In this document: positions 7,629-17,457 of the stretch, piece after piece | How positions within the stretch are numbered: the stretch's first letter is position 1 | How the letters are laid out: every line of letters begins with the position of its first letter | Assembly: GCA_020632475.1 (NCBI GenBank) | Contig: JACKFM010000001.1 | Coordinates: forward strand, 682,001 to 746,000 | Origin: Candidatus Omnitrophota bacterium | GTDB lineage: Bacteria > Omnitrophota > Omnitrophia > Omnitrophales > Aquincolibacteriaceae | Direction of reading: 5' to 3' | DNA length: 64,000 bases | Translations under genes and position numbers: made by a program | Notes under the pieces: generated by a model | Told to the model about the DNA's origin: nothing | Database searches by the model: none | What the model saw: only the letters and a program-made list of their open reading frames with translations

Positions 7629-9716
7629 ATGAGCGTGATGGTGAACCGGACAATTAATATCTTATTAATAGAAGATAATCCGGATGACGTCTCTTTTATT
7701 CAGAAAATCATGTCTGAACAAAAAGATCCGTCTTTTTCTGTGGAAAGCGTTGGGACTTTAAGCGGGGCGATCGCGAGACTTGATGAGGGGATACCGGACG
7801 TGATCTTATTGGATCTTTCTCTTCCCGATAGCACAGGATTAGAGACCTTTGTGAAGGTTTATCAGCGGGTGCCCTCTCTACCCATCCTTCTTCTGTCAGG
7901 TGTGGATGATGATGCGATTGCGCTAGAAGCCGTTTTGAAAGGCGCTCAGGATTATTTGATGAAAGAGCATGTGCACGGAAAAATGCTTTCCCGTGTACTT
8001 CTCTATGCCATTGAGAGGAAAAGATCTGAAGAAGCGCTGAGGCAGATTGCTCAGAGTGTTTCCTCGGCAACAGGAGATGCCTTTTTTCGATCCCTGGTAC
8101 ACCAATTGACCAAAGCGTTGAATATGGACGTTGCTTTAATTGCGGAAGTTTCGGAAGAGGATAAGAGAAAATTAAAAACGATTGCGTTATATGCTTATGG
8201 TAAAACCCAGGATAATATCGAATTGGAAACCGCACCCAGCCCGTTTCCAGAGATTACGGACGCTAAAGTTCGTTATTGCCAGGAGAATGCACGTAGCCAA
8301 TTTCCCTTAGATCCGTTGTTCGGTGAATATGAGGTCGAAAGTTTTATGGGTATTCCGTTGTTCGGATCAAAGAATCAATCTCTCGGGCTTTTGATGGTTA
8401 TGGGAAAAAACAAAATGGAGCATGCGACTTTGACTGAATCCATGCTCCAAATCTTTGCGGCCAGAGCCGGTGGTGAGTTAGAACGGCGCCAGGCAGAAAA
8501 AGCGCTTGCCCGGGCGAGAGAACAGGAGATTGCAATCGGATTTAGAATTCAACAGGATCTTCTGTTGGGGCAGCCGCCGGATGATGTCGAGGGGGTTCGT
8601 GTTGCAGCCCATACGACGCCCTCACAGGAGGTCGACGGAGACTTCTATGATTTCTTTAGACACGGGGATGATTGTTTTGACGTCATCATCGGTGATTTTA
8701 TGGGTAAGGGCATCCCTGCCGCCCTTTTGGGGGCAGCGACAAAAAGCCATTTCCTAAGGGCGATTGGTTCTTTGGGAGGAAACCTTCATGAAGGAAAAAT
8801 TACTCAGCCTGAGGAGATTGTTCAGCGTGTACATCAACAAATGGCTAAACAGTTAATTGCCCTTGAAAGTTTTGTGACCATTTGTTATGCGCGTTTTGAT
8901 CTTCAGAAAAAAGAGGTCTGTATCGTGGACTGCGGACATACCGAAACGATTCATTTTAGCGCTAAGAACGGCTCATTTAACAGAATCCGTGGTGAAAATA
9001 TGCCTATGGGTTTTAGTGAAAATGAAACCTATAAACAATTTGTAATCCCCTTTGATCAGGGTGATTTCTTTTTTTTCTATTCTGACGGCGTAACGCAGGC
9101 GATTAATGCCGAGGGTGAGATGTTTGGCGAAGAGAGGCTTGGCTCATTGGTTTCTGCCCATCACCAATTGCCCCCGCAGGAGTTAATTAGCCGGGTATGT
9201 GATACGGTTCTGAAATTTTCAGAGTCATCGCAATATGATGATGATATTACGTGTGTGGCCGTTAAAATTACCGCGCTTAAAAGTGCAAATGTCGGCGGGG
9301 CTTGCGAGATGGAAATCGAAAGCGACTTTAACCAGTTGGATAAGATCCGGGAGTTTGTCCGGAGTTTCTGCCACAGGCAGGACCAAAATGTTTTTGCGCA
9401 AGAATCAATGGATAAGCTTGAGATTGCAGTTCATGAGGCGGCAACCAATATTATTGAACATGCTTATGAAGGGCGTCCCGGGCATAAAATTAAAGTCAGA
9501 ATGGGTGTGTTGGATACCGGACTATCTGTTGATCTCTATCATTGCGGAAGGCCATTTGACCGGGACAATGTCCCGCCGCCTTCTTTTGATGGATCCCGCG
9601 ACGGCGGATTTGGGGTTTTTATTATTGAAAATTATGCGGATCAAGTGACTTATTCCAGTGAAAAAGATGTTAAACGGATTAATCTCATATTTAATTTTAA
9701 AAGTAAACAAGAATAA
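7629..9716 (+). CDS. Receiver-GAF-SpoIIE phosphatase-HATPase regulator
   Basis: The 695-residue cytosolic protein combines four modules. A CheY-like receiver (about 9-125) has Asp62 in ILLDLSLPDS. A GAF-like region spans about 140-290. A SpoIIE/PP2C phosphatase (about 315-545) keeps its metal-binding acids (DGDFYDFF, GDFMGKG, YSDGVTQ, DDDITC). A C-terminal RsbW-like HATPase domain (about 560-690) has an N-box (EAATNIIEH) and a DGGFGVFII glycine motif. Such proteins control STAS anti-sigma antagonists, and one is encoded 31 bases downstream. Phosphatase and kinase-like modules on one chain imply that receiver phosphorylation could switch between them. The start is uncertain between 7629 and the Met codon four residues later. 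Confidence 0.9.
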   Translation: MSVMVNRTINILLIEDNPDDVSFIQKIMSEQKDPSFSVESVGTLSGAIARLDEGIPDVILLDLSLPDSTGLETFVKVYQRVPSLPILLLSGVDDDAIALEAVLKGAQDYLMKEHVHGKMLSRVLLYAIERKRSEEALRQIAQSVSSATGDAFFRSLVHQLTKALNMDVALIAEVSEEDKRKLKTIALYAYGKTQDNIELETAPSPFPEITDAKVRYCQENARSQFPLDPLFGEYEVESFMGIPLFGSKNQSLGLLMVMGKNKMEHATLTESMLQIFAARAGGELERRQAEKALARAREQEIAIGFRIQQDLLLGQPPDDVEGVRVAAHTTPSQEVDGDFYDFFRHGDDCFDVIIGDFMGKGIPAALLGAATKSHFLRAIGSLGGNLHEGKITQPEEIVQRVHQQMAKQLIALESFVTICYARFDLQKKEVCIVDCGHTETIHFSAKNGSFNRIRGENMPMGFSENETYKQFVIPFDQGDFFFFYSDGVTQAINAEGEMFGEERLGSLVSAHHQLPPQELISRVCDTVLKFSESSQYDDDITCVAVKITALKSANVGGACEMEIESDFNQLDKIREFVRSFCHRQDQNVFAQESMDKLEIAVHEAATNIIEHAYEGRPGHKIKVRMGVLDTGLSVDLYHCGRPFDRDNVPPPSFDGSRDGGFGVFIIENYADQVTYSSEKDVKRINLIFNFKSKQE

Positions 9717-9747
9717 CTTGAAGATTAAATCAGAAAGGAAATGACTA

Positions 9748-10086
9748 ATGGAAATGATTACGGAAAAAATCAAAGATGTGACAATTGTTAATATTCAAGG
9801 CGAAAAAATTGATGCGGCCAATGTTCCGGACTTTAAGCGGGATATCGTCAATGCATTGCCGGCTAATGCAAAAGTGGTGTTTGATATGAGTCAGCTTAAA
9901 TTCGTGGATAGTTCCGGCTTGGGGGCGATCCTCTCATGTCTGAGAAGATTAAATGCCTCCGGTGGGGATTTGAAATTGTGTGGTCTGTCAAAGTCGGTTC
10001 GTGCTTTATTTGAACTTGTAAGGATGCACCGTATTTTTGATATTTGCAATACAAAAGAGGAAGCTGTTGAAGCATTTCAAAAATAA
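9748..10086 (+). CDS. STAS-domain anti-sigma factor antagonist (RsbV/SpoIIAA type)
   Basis: The 112-residue protein is a complete single STAS domain. The phosphorylation site is in VDSSGLGA, with Ser56 the expected phospho-acceptor. When dephosphorylated, such proteins sequester an anti-sigma kinase and free a sigma factor or other target. The ATG at 9748 has AGAAAGGAAA a few bases upstream. It directly follows the SpoIIE/HATPase gene, which is its likely kinase/phosphatase. No sigma factor gene lies in the window, so the final output is unknown. Confidence 0.92.
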   Translation: MEMITEKIKDVTIVNIQGEKIDAANVPDFKRDIVNALPANAKVVFDMSQLKFVDSSGLGAILSCLRRLNASGGDLKLCGLSKSVRALFELVRMHRIFDICNTKEEAVEAFQK

Positions 10087-10201
10087 TCTCTTTTTGTTAA
10101 AGTTTGATTTCCTAGAGCAGCTTTGGTGTTTTAATCTGATTTTAAAAAAGCTGAACACGCGTATATTGCCTGTATGTTCGCTATTGAGGCGCGTTTGAAT
10201 T

Positions 10202-11077
10202 ATGTTAAACGGTACGGATAAGCCTTGGGTTATTGTTCAGACCCATAATAATATGCCGCTTATCTCGGAGACACTGCAAAAACTCCAGTCTCAAGATCTC
10301 GAATTTCAATTGATGGTATGTGATTCTTCATCGGATGATGGGACGCTCGATGAGGTTCGAAAGTACACAGACCACATCCTTCAGTTTTCCGAGGGCGACG
10401 CATCGCCTGCCAAGAAACTCAATCAAGCCATGAAACACGTGAACGGAGAAGTGGTTGTTTTTTTGCATCCTGAAGCAGTCCCCTTAAACCGGCATTGGTT
10501 GAGTGATCTGATTACAGCGATGGACAACCCCCGCATCGCGGCTGTTTTTAGCCGCCAGGTTGCCCGGCCCGATCACTGTCTTATTCATATAAAAGATTCC
10601 GAAGATTTCTTTGGAGACGGGAGCCGTCAAAAATACACACGCCATTGTTTTTCACTTGTTTCAGCGGCCATACGCAGAAGTCTTTGGGAGAAATCCCCCT
10701 TCAATGAGGATTTCCAAAGTAGCACCGGTTTTTATTGGACCTGGCATGCCCGGATGGCCGGTTACACCATTCGTTATGTTCCTGACTCGATGGTGATGTA
10801 TTCGCGGGATTATAAGGTCAAAGACTATTATCTTCAGAATTATGATGAAGGCCGTACCGAAGCCCTTTTGTTTGATTGGGGGAAGTGGGACAGCGCTTTC
10901 CTGAATTACTCTTTATTCCCCTATGGCAGGCAAGTCCTGAGTGATTGGAAATATTGTCTGCCGAAATGGGCTCTTAAAACGGTTTTATATGCTCCGATTT
11001 TGAGAATGGCCAGAATGCTGGGGCGCCGAAGGGGTTTTAAGACCGGGTTGCGAAAACGAAAGAAGAAAAAAACATGA
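10202..11077 (+). CDS. Family 2 (GT-A) glycosyltransferase
   Basis: The 291-residue product has the GT2 N-terminal fold: VIVQTHNN, VCDSSSDDGTLDEV (nucleotide-binding Asp) and a region around GEVVVFLHPEAVPLN where the DxD-type motif is replaced by HPEA. The C-terminus is highly basic (GLRKRKKKKT). It is the first gene of the exopolysaccharide locus and overlaps the ligase/polymerase gene by 4 bases, implying translational coupling. It probably adds one sugar to the lipid-linked repeat unit on the cytoplasmic face. The donor cannot be read from sequence. Confidence 0.8.
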   Translation: MLNGTDKPWVIVQTHNNMPLISETLQKLQSQDLEFQLMVCDSSSDDGTLDEVRKYTDHILQFSEGDASPAKKLNQAMKHVNGEVVVFLHPEAVPLNRHWLSDLITAMDNPRIAAVFSRQVARPDHCLIHIKDSEDFFGDGSRQKYTRHCFSLVSAAIRRSLWEKSPFNEDFQSSTGFYWTWHARMAGYTIRYVPDSMVMYSRDYKVKDYYLQNYDEGRTEALLFDWGKWDSAFLNYSLFPYGRQVLSDWKYCLPKWALKTVLYAPILRMARMLGRRRGFKTGLRKRKKKKT

Positions 11078-12408
11078 AGTTTTTTATTTTTGGACTATTT
11101 TGTATTTTTGGAGTCCCAGCAATGGTCATGGGATCCTATTCTTTTACGAAGGTACGCTGGTGGATGGCGGCAATTCTTATATTCTCCACATGCCTTGGGG
11201 ACGTGGCCGGTATTAATTTTGTTTCGATGGAGCATTATCGCGGACCTGACCGTGGCTTTGAAATAACGCTGACGGATTTAATTGCTTTTTCTCTTTTGGT
11301 CTCGGCGTTTATGCGGTTTCCTTCAAAAATCAAATGGTTTCCGTTGAATACGGTATTGTTTATGGTCTTATTTGGGTCTGCGTTAATTTCTTCGGCCGTA
11401 GCTCCTGAGCCGCTTTTTTCGGCCTTTACACTCTTTAAGATGCTGCGGTCTTATATGCTGTATCTTTGTGTGGCGAATATTTATCGTATGGGGATCCCGA
11501 GAGATTATATTTGGGGCGGGTATATTCTGATCGGGGTTGTGGTCACGGTCTTGGCACTTCAGCAAAAATATTTGTGGGGAATTTATCGTATTTATGGTCC
11601 TTTTGATCACTCGAATACGGTTCCTATTTATTTGAACCTGATTATGCCGGTCGTTTTGCTCTGGGGATTTTGTGATTCTCGAATGTCGATGCAACGGATG
11701 CTTATCTCTGTTCTTACGGCCATGGGAATGGTCTTCTGCGTCGTTGCGACTGTCTCCCGTGCAGGCATTGCTTTTTCGGGACTTTGTATGGCCGGTGTTT
11801 TTTGCATTCTTTTGATGTATGCCCGGTCTTTAAGGTTTTGGGTTGCTTCGGTGCTCATTGCCATTGTTGTCATTTTTGGGGCACTTAAATCCTATGATAC
11901 GGTCATGGCGCGTTTTGAAAACGCACCGGCAGAGAGTGAGATGGCCAGGGCGGAGTTTGAAAGAGTCGCGAAAATGATGACGCGTGAACATACTTTTGGC
12001 GTGGGATTAAATAATTTTTCACTGGTCATGACTTCCACGTCACGGTACCGAAAAAATGTTGTCGTTATGGCAGGTGAAGAAGAGTCGGGGGTTGTGCATA
12101 ATGTTTATTTGCTCACATCCTCTGAGATGGGATATTTGGGACTTATTGTTTATATTTTAGTCATTACGCGGTTTTTAGCACTTTACGCCTGGGCCTTCTT
12201 AAGAGAGAGAAAATCTATGGATGGACTTTTGCTTGGAGCGTATTGCCTTGGATTTATTGCGGCACATTTGACGGGGTTTCTGGAATGGGCTATGAGGATT
12301 ACGCCGGTAACTTATTTGTTTGTAATCACATCCGGTATTGCGGCAGCTCTCAGAGAAGACCTGATTTTTAAACGTAAATATGCAATGCTGCCATCAACGG
12401 CGGGATAA
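11074..12408 (+). CDS. O-antigen ligase/polymerase (Wzy/WaaL-like) membrane protein
   Basis: The 444-residue product has about ten to twelve hydrophobic helices. A large loop near residues 285-345 has the motif around THTFGVGLNNFSLVMT and VVHNVYLLTSSEMGYLG, typical of Wzy_C/O-antigen ligase proteins (His in the periplasmic loop). These polymerise or ligate undecaprenyl-linked repeats on the outer face of the inner membrane. It overlaps the GT2 gene and lies just before a Wzx-type flippase. Polymerase versus ligase cannot be decided from sequence alone. Confidence 0.82.
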   Translation: MKFFIFGLFCIFGVPAMVMGSYSFTKVRWWMAAILIFSTCLGDVAGINFVSMEHYRGPDRGFEITLTDLIAFSLLVSAFMRFPSKIKWFPLNTVLFMVLFGSALISSAVAPEPLFSAFTLFKMLRSYMLYLCVANIYRMGIPRDYIWGGYILIGVVVTVLALQQKYLWGIYRIYGPFDHSNTVPIYLNLIMPVVLLWGFCDSRMSMQRMLISVLTAMGMVFCVVATVSRAGIAFSGLCMAGVFCILLMYARSLRFWVASVLIAIVVIFGALKSYDTVMARFENAPAESEMARAEFERVAKMMTREHTFGVGLNNFSLVMTSTSRYRKNVVVMAGEEESGVVHNVYLLTSSEMGYLGLIVYILVITRFLALYAWAFLRERKSMDGLLLGAYCLGFIAAHLTGFLEWAMRITPVTYLFVITSGIAAALREDLIFKRKYAMLPSTAG

Positions 12409-12441
12409 TGAAATTATAAATATAAAATACGGGGAAAATTG

Positions 12442-13962
12442 ATGAGACGAAGTGCAGAAGTGTTAATTAATGCTTTGACAAGCGTATTGGGATATGCCGT
12501 ATCGCTGGCCGTGCTTTTTATTTTAACGCCGTTGATCATTAAGAGTGTCGGGACTGAGGATTTTGGGCTGTGGTCGTTGATGTTTTCGCTGCTGGGATTA
12601 TTCGGTTTAATTGACCTCGGATTTGCCGTCGGTGTGATGAAATATGTTGCTGAATGCAGAGGCAGCGGGGATATCGAAAGACGCAACAAAATGGTGAGCA
12701 CGCTTTGGGCGGTTTATCTTGTTTTGGCCCTTGTCGCCGGTTTTGGGATTTTGGGCTTATCGGCTATTTTTAATCCTGTTTTTTCAATCCCGGCAGAGCA
12801 ACAGCATAAGGCCATTATGCTTCTATGGATATTAGCGGCAAGATCCGTCTTGTTAAGTATTCCTTTGGGATTATTCCGGGGGATTCTTTTTGGGGAGCAG
12901 AAGATTTATTTAATCCGGTTGATTTCGGCCTTTTCAGTCGCGTTGTACGGTATTGTTACCTGGCTCGCTTTGAAACGTCATGCCGACATTATCACGGTGG
13001 CCTGGATTAATCTTGCGGCCATGATTTTGGAGCATCTGTGCTATGTTGTTTTCTGTTTCAGCTTTGTTAAAAAACTGAAAGTATCATTGCGATTGGCGGA
13101 TTTTAAATTGTTTAAAGAAGCCGCATCTTTTAGCTTCTCTCAATTTATGGTGGACATTGCATCCATTATCAGACTGCGGACTGATCCGATGATTATTAAA
13201 TTTTTCATGCCTCTGCCGGCTGTAGCGCTTTATGCAGTGGCTCTCAAAATGGTTGAGAATGCATTCCTTTTTATCAAACAATTTGCCAACATTTTGACCC
13301 CGTTGATAGCCGAATTAAAAGGAATGGGCGATGATAAGCGGATTCGATGGATTCTGATTATATGCTCTAAATATACCCTGGCGCCTATGATGATCATTAC
13401 GATGGGTAGTATCACCTTTGGACGCGAGTTTTTGAATCTGTGGGTTGGCCCGGATTTCGGACAATCCTATGTTCTGTTGATTATTCTCATGTGTTCACTG
13501 GCCATTTCAATGGCGCGTGAGGTCTCATCTTCGATATTGGCCATGACGGGTTTTCATCATGAAAGCGCTAAAATCTCAGGTGTTGCCGCATTGACCAACA
13601 TCGTGATTAGTATCGCCTTAATTAAACCTCTCGGGCTCGTCGGTGTGGCCCTGGGGACTTTAATGTCAACGATTTTTGTGGATTTCATTTTTTTGGTTGG
13701 TAAGGCCTGTAAGGTCTATCAGGTTAAATTCGGAGAATTTTTATACCGGGGAGTGGTCCTTGCTTTAATTCCGGGTTTTTTTCAATTAGGGGTCAGCGAA
13801 TACGTCAAAAGGACCTATGCGCCGATGAGTATTTCGATGATTGTCGTCGAATCCTGCGTGGGTACTGTCGCTTATTTAATAGTTTTTTGGCTATATGCGG
13901 TTTCGAAATCAGAAAAAGAAATGATTATGAGCAAAATTTTTAAACCTAAACGGACAATGTAA
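12442..13962 (+). CDS. Wzx-type polysaccharide flippase (MATE/MOP superfamily)
   Basis: The 506-residue product has about 12-14 membrane helices. The N-terminus (NALTSVLGYAVSLAVLFIL, then IKSVGTEDFGLWSL) is characteristic of polysaccharide-transport proteins that flip undecaprenyl-pyrophosphate-linked repeats. I chose the ATG at 12442 behind GGGGAA (12431-12436). A TTG one codon earlier is less likely. Together with the Wzy-like and Wzz-like neighbours it makes a complete Wzx/Wzy-dependent assembly set. Confidence 0.88.
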   Translation: MRRSAEVLINALTSVLGYAVSLAVLFILTPLIIKSVGTEDFGLWSLMFSLLGLFGLIDLGFAVGVMKYVAECRGSGDIERRNKMVSTLWAVYLVLALVAGFGILGLSAIFNPVFSIPAEQQHKAIMLLWILAARSVLLSIPLGLFRGILFGEQKIYLIRLISAFSVALYGIVTWLALKRHADIITVAWINLAAMILEHLCYVVFCFSFVKKLKVSLRLADFKLFKEAASFSFSQFMVDIASIIRLRTDPMIIKFFMPLPAVALYAVALKMVENAFLFIKQFANILTPLIAELKGMGDDKRIRWILIICSKYTLAPMMIITMGSITFGREFLNLWVGPDFGQSYVLLIILMCSLAISMAREVSSSILAMTGFHHESAKISGVAALTNIVISIALIKPLGLVGVALGTLMSTIFVDFIFLVGKACKVYQVKFGEFLYRGVVLALIPGFFQLGVSEYVKRTYAPMSISMIVVESCVGTVAYLIVFWLYAVSKSEKEMIMSKIFKPKRTM

Positions 13963-13963
13963 T

Positions 13964-15889
13964 ATGCCTGAGATGGATCCTGAATATTTAAAATCCCAGA
14001 TGCAGGAAGAGAAACTTCCATTTGAGCCGAGAACTCTACTGGTCGGATTGTGGCTGCGGCTTTGGATTCTTGTTGTTTTTTGGTGTGTGACGATTATTGT
14101 CGGTTTTGTGGCTGCAAAAATAATGGGAACCCAGACCTTTGCGGCTGAGACAGTGCTGTTATACAAACCGTCGGCATTAGGGGCTCAAATCGTGGGGAAA
14201 GAAGAACAACTTCCTATCGATACGCTGATGCATATGGTGAAAGTCCGCACGAATTTAGAAGAAGTCCGGAGGCGTCTGGGATTGGAGGTCAGGACATCTA
14301 TTATCGGTTATGCCTGTGATGTTGAGGTCCAGAGAGATACAACTTTGATGATTATTCAATGTTATTGGGATAATCCCAGAATTGTTGCGGCTTTAGCCAA
14401 TTCCTTGCGCGATGTCTTTATGGAAAATATCGGAAAAATCCATATTTCGACCATCGATTCCCTGTATGAGGAAGCTCTCCGTGAAAAGCAGGTGCTCAAA
14501 TCAAAACAGGCTGAGATTAGAGTGGCGGTTGAAGTCTCTAAACAAAATGCAGAGGCAGAACAAGAGGCTGAGAGTTCCACAGAGGACATGCAGCGCATGC
14601 TGACAAGAATGCATCGCATACGAAGTGCCATTAGTGATGATAAGAAACACAGTGAAGACCTGAAACGATTGGCTGAGCTTGAACTCGCCTATAAAAATGC
14701 AAAAAAACTTTACGAATTGGGTGCTGTTGCTAAAGAAGCTGTGGATAAAGCAGCGGTGATTTTAGAAAAACAGAAAAAAATCACTTATGATACGGAAAAA
14801 ATTAAGAATTGGAAAAGTCAACTGGAAGAAATTACTGAGGCTGTAGCGCCGTCAAATCAGAAAAAGGCCAAAATGATCGATGGCCCAAGTGACGCGGTTG
14901 AACAGAGAGCATTAGACCTTCAGCTCGAAGAAGTTGCGCTTGATGAACGCATAAAGTACTTAGAGCAACTCAGAGAAGAAACGATTACGGGTGAGTTGGC
15001 CGGGGAACATGGCCAGAAAGATTTTACGGTCGTCTCGATTGCTGAAGTGCCATCGACGCCATCGCATTCCACCACAAAAATGCTTTTTGTCGGAATTTGT
15101 TTTGTCGGTTTTACGGTGGGAATTATCCTGGTTGTATTGCTGGTTCTGCTGGATACAACCCTTAAATCAGCCCCTGAAGTCTTTTTGAAACTGAATCATA
15201 AAACGATTGGTATTGTTCCCAAAATATCCGGCCGGCAGAAGCTAACTCCGGCAGAAGAAGGGTCAAACCTTTTAGAGCTCTTTAAGATTATTTCTCGAAA
15301 AGTCAGATCTTTGATTCCTCAAAGAGGAGCAAAGATACTGATTGTGAGTACAAAGCCGGGAGAGGGCAAGACGGTTGTCTCTACGAATTTAGCAGCCTGC
15401 CTTGGGCGTCAGGATGAGCGTGTCTTGCTGGTTGATGCCAATGTAAGGGCACAATCAAGCCAGAAGGCTTTAGGCGAGTTACTTTTTAGTGAGCAGGGTC
15501 CCCTGAAAGGGCTGGGAGAATATCTATCGTATGAAGCCGATTCTGTAGATGAGATTATCTGGCCGACGGCCTTACCGGGTGTTGAATGTGTTCCCCGTGT
15601 GGGAAAGGCCGTCCTTTCCGATATGCTGGGGTCTAACCGAATGAAGGAGTTTTTGGATGAATGCGCAAGCCGTTATGGGGTTGTTGTGATTGATTCTCCT
15701 CCTCTTCAGTCCTATGTGGATGCAGAGTTATTGGCGCAATGGTCGGATGCAATTATTTTAGTCATCCAAAGCCACTACTGTAAAGGTTCCCAGATTAAAA
15801 AGATTCTTGAACGGCTCAAAACGACGAAAGCACCAATTGCCGGAGTCATCCTCAACCGGGTCGATAAACTTTACCTGGAGCTGGATTAG
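13964..15889 (+). CDS. Wzz-like chain-length regulator fused to BY-kinase-like ATPase
   Basis: The 641-residue inner-membrane protein has a first helix at about 32-52, a periplasmic coiled coil (about 150-300) and a second helix (about 370-392). A cytoplasmic P-loop domain follows: Walker A STKPGEGKT (about 465), VLLVDANVR as Walker A', and VVVIDSPP as Walker B. This is the polysaccharide co-polymerase/tyrosine autokinase layout. The usual tyrosine cluster at the extreme C-terminus is missing, with only one Tyr in DKLYLELD. It may therefore regulate chain length by ATP binding without cluster autophosphorylation. It starts 1 base after the flippase stop and ends immediately before the next glycosyltransferase. 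Confidence 0.88.
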   Translation: MPEMDPEYLKSQMQEEKLPFEPRTLLVGLWLRLWILVVFWCVTIIVGFVAAKIMGTQTFAAETVLLYKPSALGAQIVGKEEQLPIDTLMHMVKVRTNLEEVRRRLGLEVRTSIIGYACDVEVQRDTTLMIIQCYWDNPRIVAALANSLRDVFMENIGKIHISTIDSLYEEALREKQVLKSKQAEIRVAVEVSKQNAEAEQEAESSTEDMQRMLTRMHRIRSAISDDKKHSEDLKRLAELELAYKNAKKLYELGAVAKEAVDKAAVILEKQKKITYDTEKIKNWKSQLEEITEAVAPSNQKKAKMIDGPSDAVEQRALDLQLEEVALDERIKYLEQLREETITGELAGEHGQKDFTVVSIAEVPSTPSHSTTKMLFVGICFVGFTVGIILVVLLVLLDTTLKSAPEVFLKLNHKTIGIVPKISGRQKLTPAEEGSNLLELFKIISRKVRSLIPQRGAKILIVSTKPGEGKTVVSTNLAACLGRQDERVLLVDANVRAQSSQKALGELLFSEQGPLKGLGEYLSYEADSVDEIIWPTALPGVECVPRVGKAVLSDMLGSNRMKEFLDECASRYGVVVIDSPPLQSYVDAELLAQWSDAIILVIQSHYCKGSQIKKILERLKTTKAPIAGVILNRVDKLYLELD

Positions 15890-17137
15890 ATGAATGTTAT
15901 CCAGGTTCCCAGACGTTTTGTGACCAGTGACTGGGGCGGTACGGAAACGGTTATCTTGCAGACGTGCCGTCAACTGCGGAAGGCCTCAATTCATACCGAA
16001 ATCTATACGACCAGTGCCTTATCCCTGCCGGGTGACGATGCTATTGATGGCGTGCCGATTAAGAGGGTTCCTTATTTCTACCCCTATTGGGGGCTTTCTC
16101 CTGAAGCTAAACGTCAACTTGATTTGAAAGGAGGTAATTTGTTTTCTTTTCAAATGTTGAAAGCCCTGAAGAACTATAAGCCTTTAGATCTTATTCATCT
16201 GCATACAGGAAAAAGATTCGGCGGGATTGGACGTTATATTGCCCTTAAGCGGAAAATACCGTATGTGATATCCCTGCACGGCGGTGTTTTTGATGTTTCT
16301 CCACAGGAAGCCGCCAGATGGACCGAACCCACGCAGCATGCCTTCGAATGGGGGAAGATTCTTGGGGCATGGGTTGGTGCGCGCAAGGTTTTGGATGATG
16401 CTCAGACCATTATCTGCGTGGGGCAACGCGAACAGAAAGAAGTCCAGAAAAGGTTTCCCCGAAAACGAGTCGTCCATCTTCCTAATGGGGTTGACCCTGA
16501 AAGGTTTGAAAAAGGAGATGGTGCCGCCTTTAGAAAGAAATGGAAAATAGACGGGAATGCTTATTTGTTGATTAATGTCGGACGGATTGATCCGCAGAAA
16601 AACCAGAAATTTCTCATTGAAGCCTTTGAGAATATCCGGAGCTTAAAACCGAATGCTCATATGCTTTTTGTCGGACATGTCACGAATGATCCCTATTACA
16701 GTGAACTGAAACGTTTGATTCATGAAAAAAAATATGAAGATTGGATAACGATGATTCCGGGATTTGATGCCGAAGGGAGTGATCTTGTGGATGCTTATCA
16801 TGCCGCGGATCTCTTTGTCCTGCCTTCGGTTCACGAGCCTTTTGGAATCGTTATCCTGGAGGCCTGGGCTTGCGGGCTTCCGGTCCTGGCCAGCCGGGTG
16901 GGCGGCATTCCGTCATTTGTTGAGTCCGGCAAGGATGCCCTTTTGTTTAGCCCCGACAGCCGGGAAGATTTTTTGAAGAATTTAAGAGATATCATTCTAA
17001 ATGAAAATTTGAAGAATGAGCTGGTTGCCAATGCCCGACGGAAAGTGGAAGCTGAATACACTTGGGAAAAAGTAACCCAAAAGCTCATCGGAATTTATCA
17101 AGAGACCCTTCAAGCCTATCACCAACAGCCTCTTTAA
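15890..17137 (+). CDS. Family 4 (GT-B) glycosyltransferase
   Basis: The 415-residue product has an N-terminal acceptor domain opening with TSDWGGTETVILQ. The C-terminal donor domain has NVGRIDPQKNQKFLIEAF and the E-x7-E motif in HEPFGIVILEAWACG. These are the defining features of GT4 retaining enzymes. It begins directly after the co-polymerase stop codon. A role in building the repeat unit is inferred from position. Linkage and donor are not predictable here. Confidence 0.88.
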   Translation: MNVIQVPRRFVTSDWGGTETVILQTCRQLRKASIHTEIYTTSALSLPGDDAIDGVPIKRVPYFYPYWGLSPEAKRQLDLKGGNLFSFQMLKALKNYKPLDLIHLHTGKRFGGIGRYIALKRKIPYVISLHGGVFDVSPQEAARWTEPTQHAFEWGKILGAWVGARKVLDDAQTIICVGQREQKEVQKRFPRKRVVHLPNGVDPERFEKGDGAAFRKKWKIDGNAYLLINVGRIDPQKNQKFLIEAFENIRSLKPNAHMLFVGHVTNDPYYSELKRLIHEKKYEDWITMIPGFDAEGSDLVDAYHAADLFVLPSVHEPFGIVILEAWACGLPVLASRVGGIPSFVESGKDALLFSPDSREDFLKNLRDIILNENLKNELVANARRKVEAEYTWEKVTQKLIGIYQETLQAYHQQPL

Positions 17138-17457
17138 GCCCTCTCTTTGTAAGGCGGCATTCACTCTTATTTTTATCCAGCAAGTGATTACGTCCGAGTT
17201 TTCCAGGATGACTTTTATATTATAACCACTTATATTTAAATGAGTTATGACAAATTAATTTCCCGGAGTATTTGTGTCACCGCATAAAGAGTATTTGCAA
17301 ATCAAGGGCATAACGAGTATATTATTGTTAGTAAAAATTCTTTAAAATTATATATAAAATCATAATACTTTTAGTTGATTGTTAAAGAAAATTGTGACAT
17401 ATTTTCATTTAAAATTGGTCACTGACACTTGAAACGTCAACCCCGAAAGCAAAGATT
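17138..17457. other. AT-rich spacer inside the exopolysaccharide locus
   Basis: These 320 bases hold no supported gene. The sequence is strongly AT-rich from about 17210 to 17430. It probably contains a promoter that divides the locus into two transcripts, but no single -35/-10 pair stands out. GTGAC at 17393-17397 and GTCAC at 17418-17422 form a loose inverted repeat. Confidence 0.35.
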
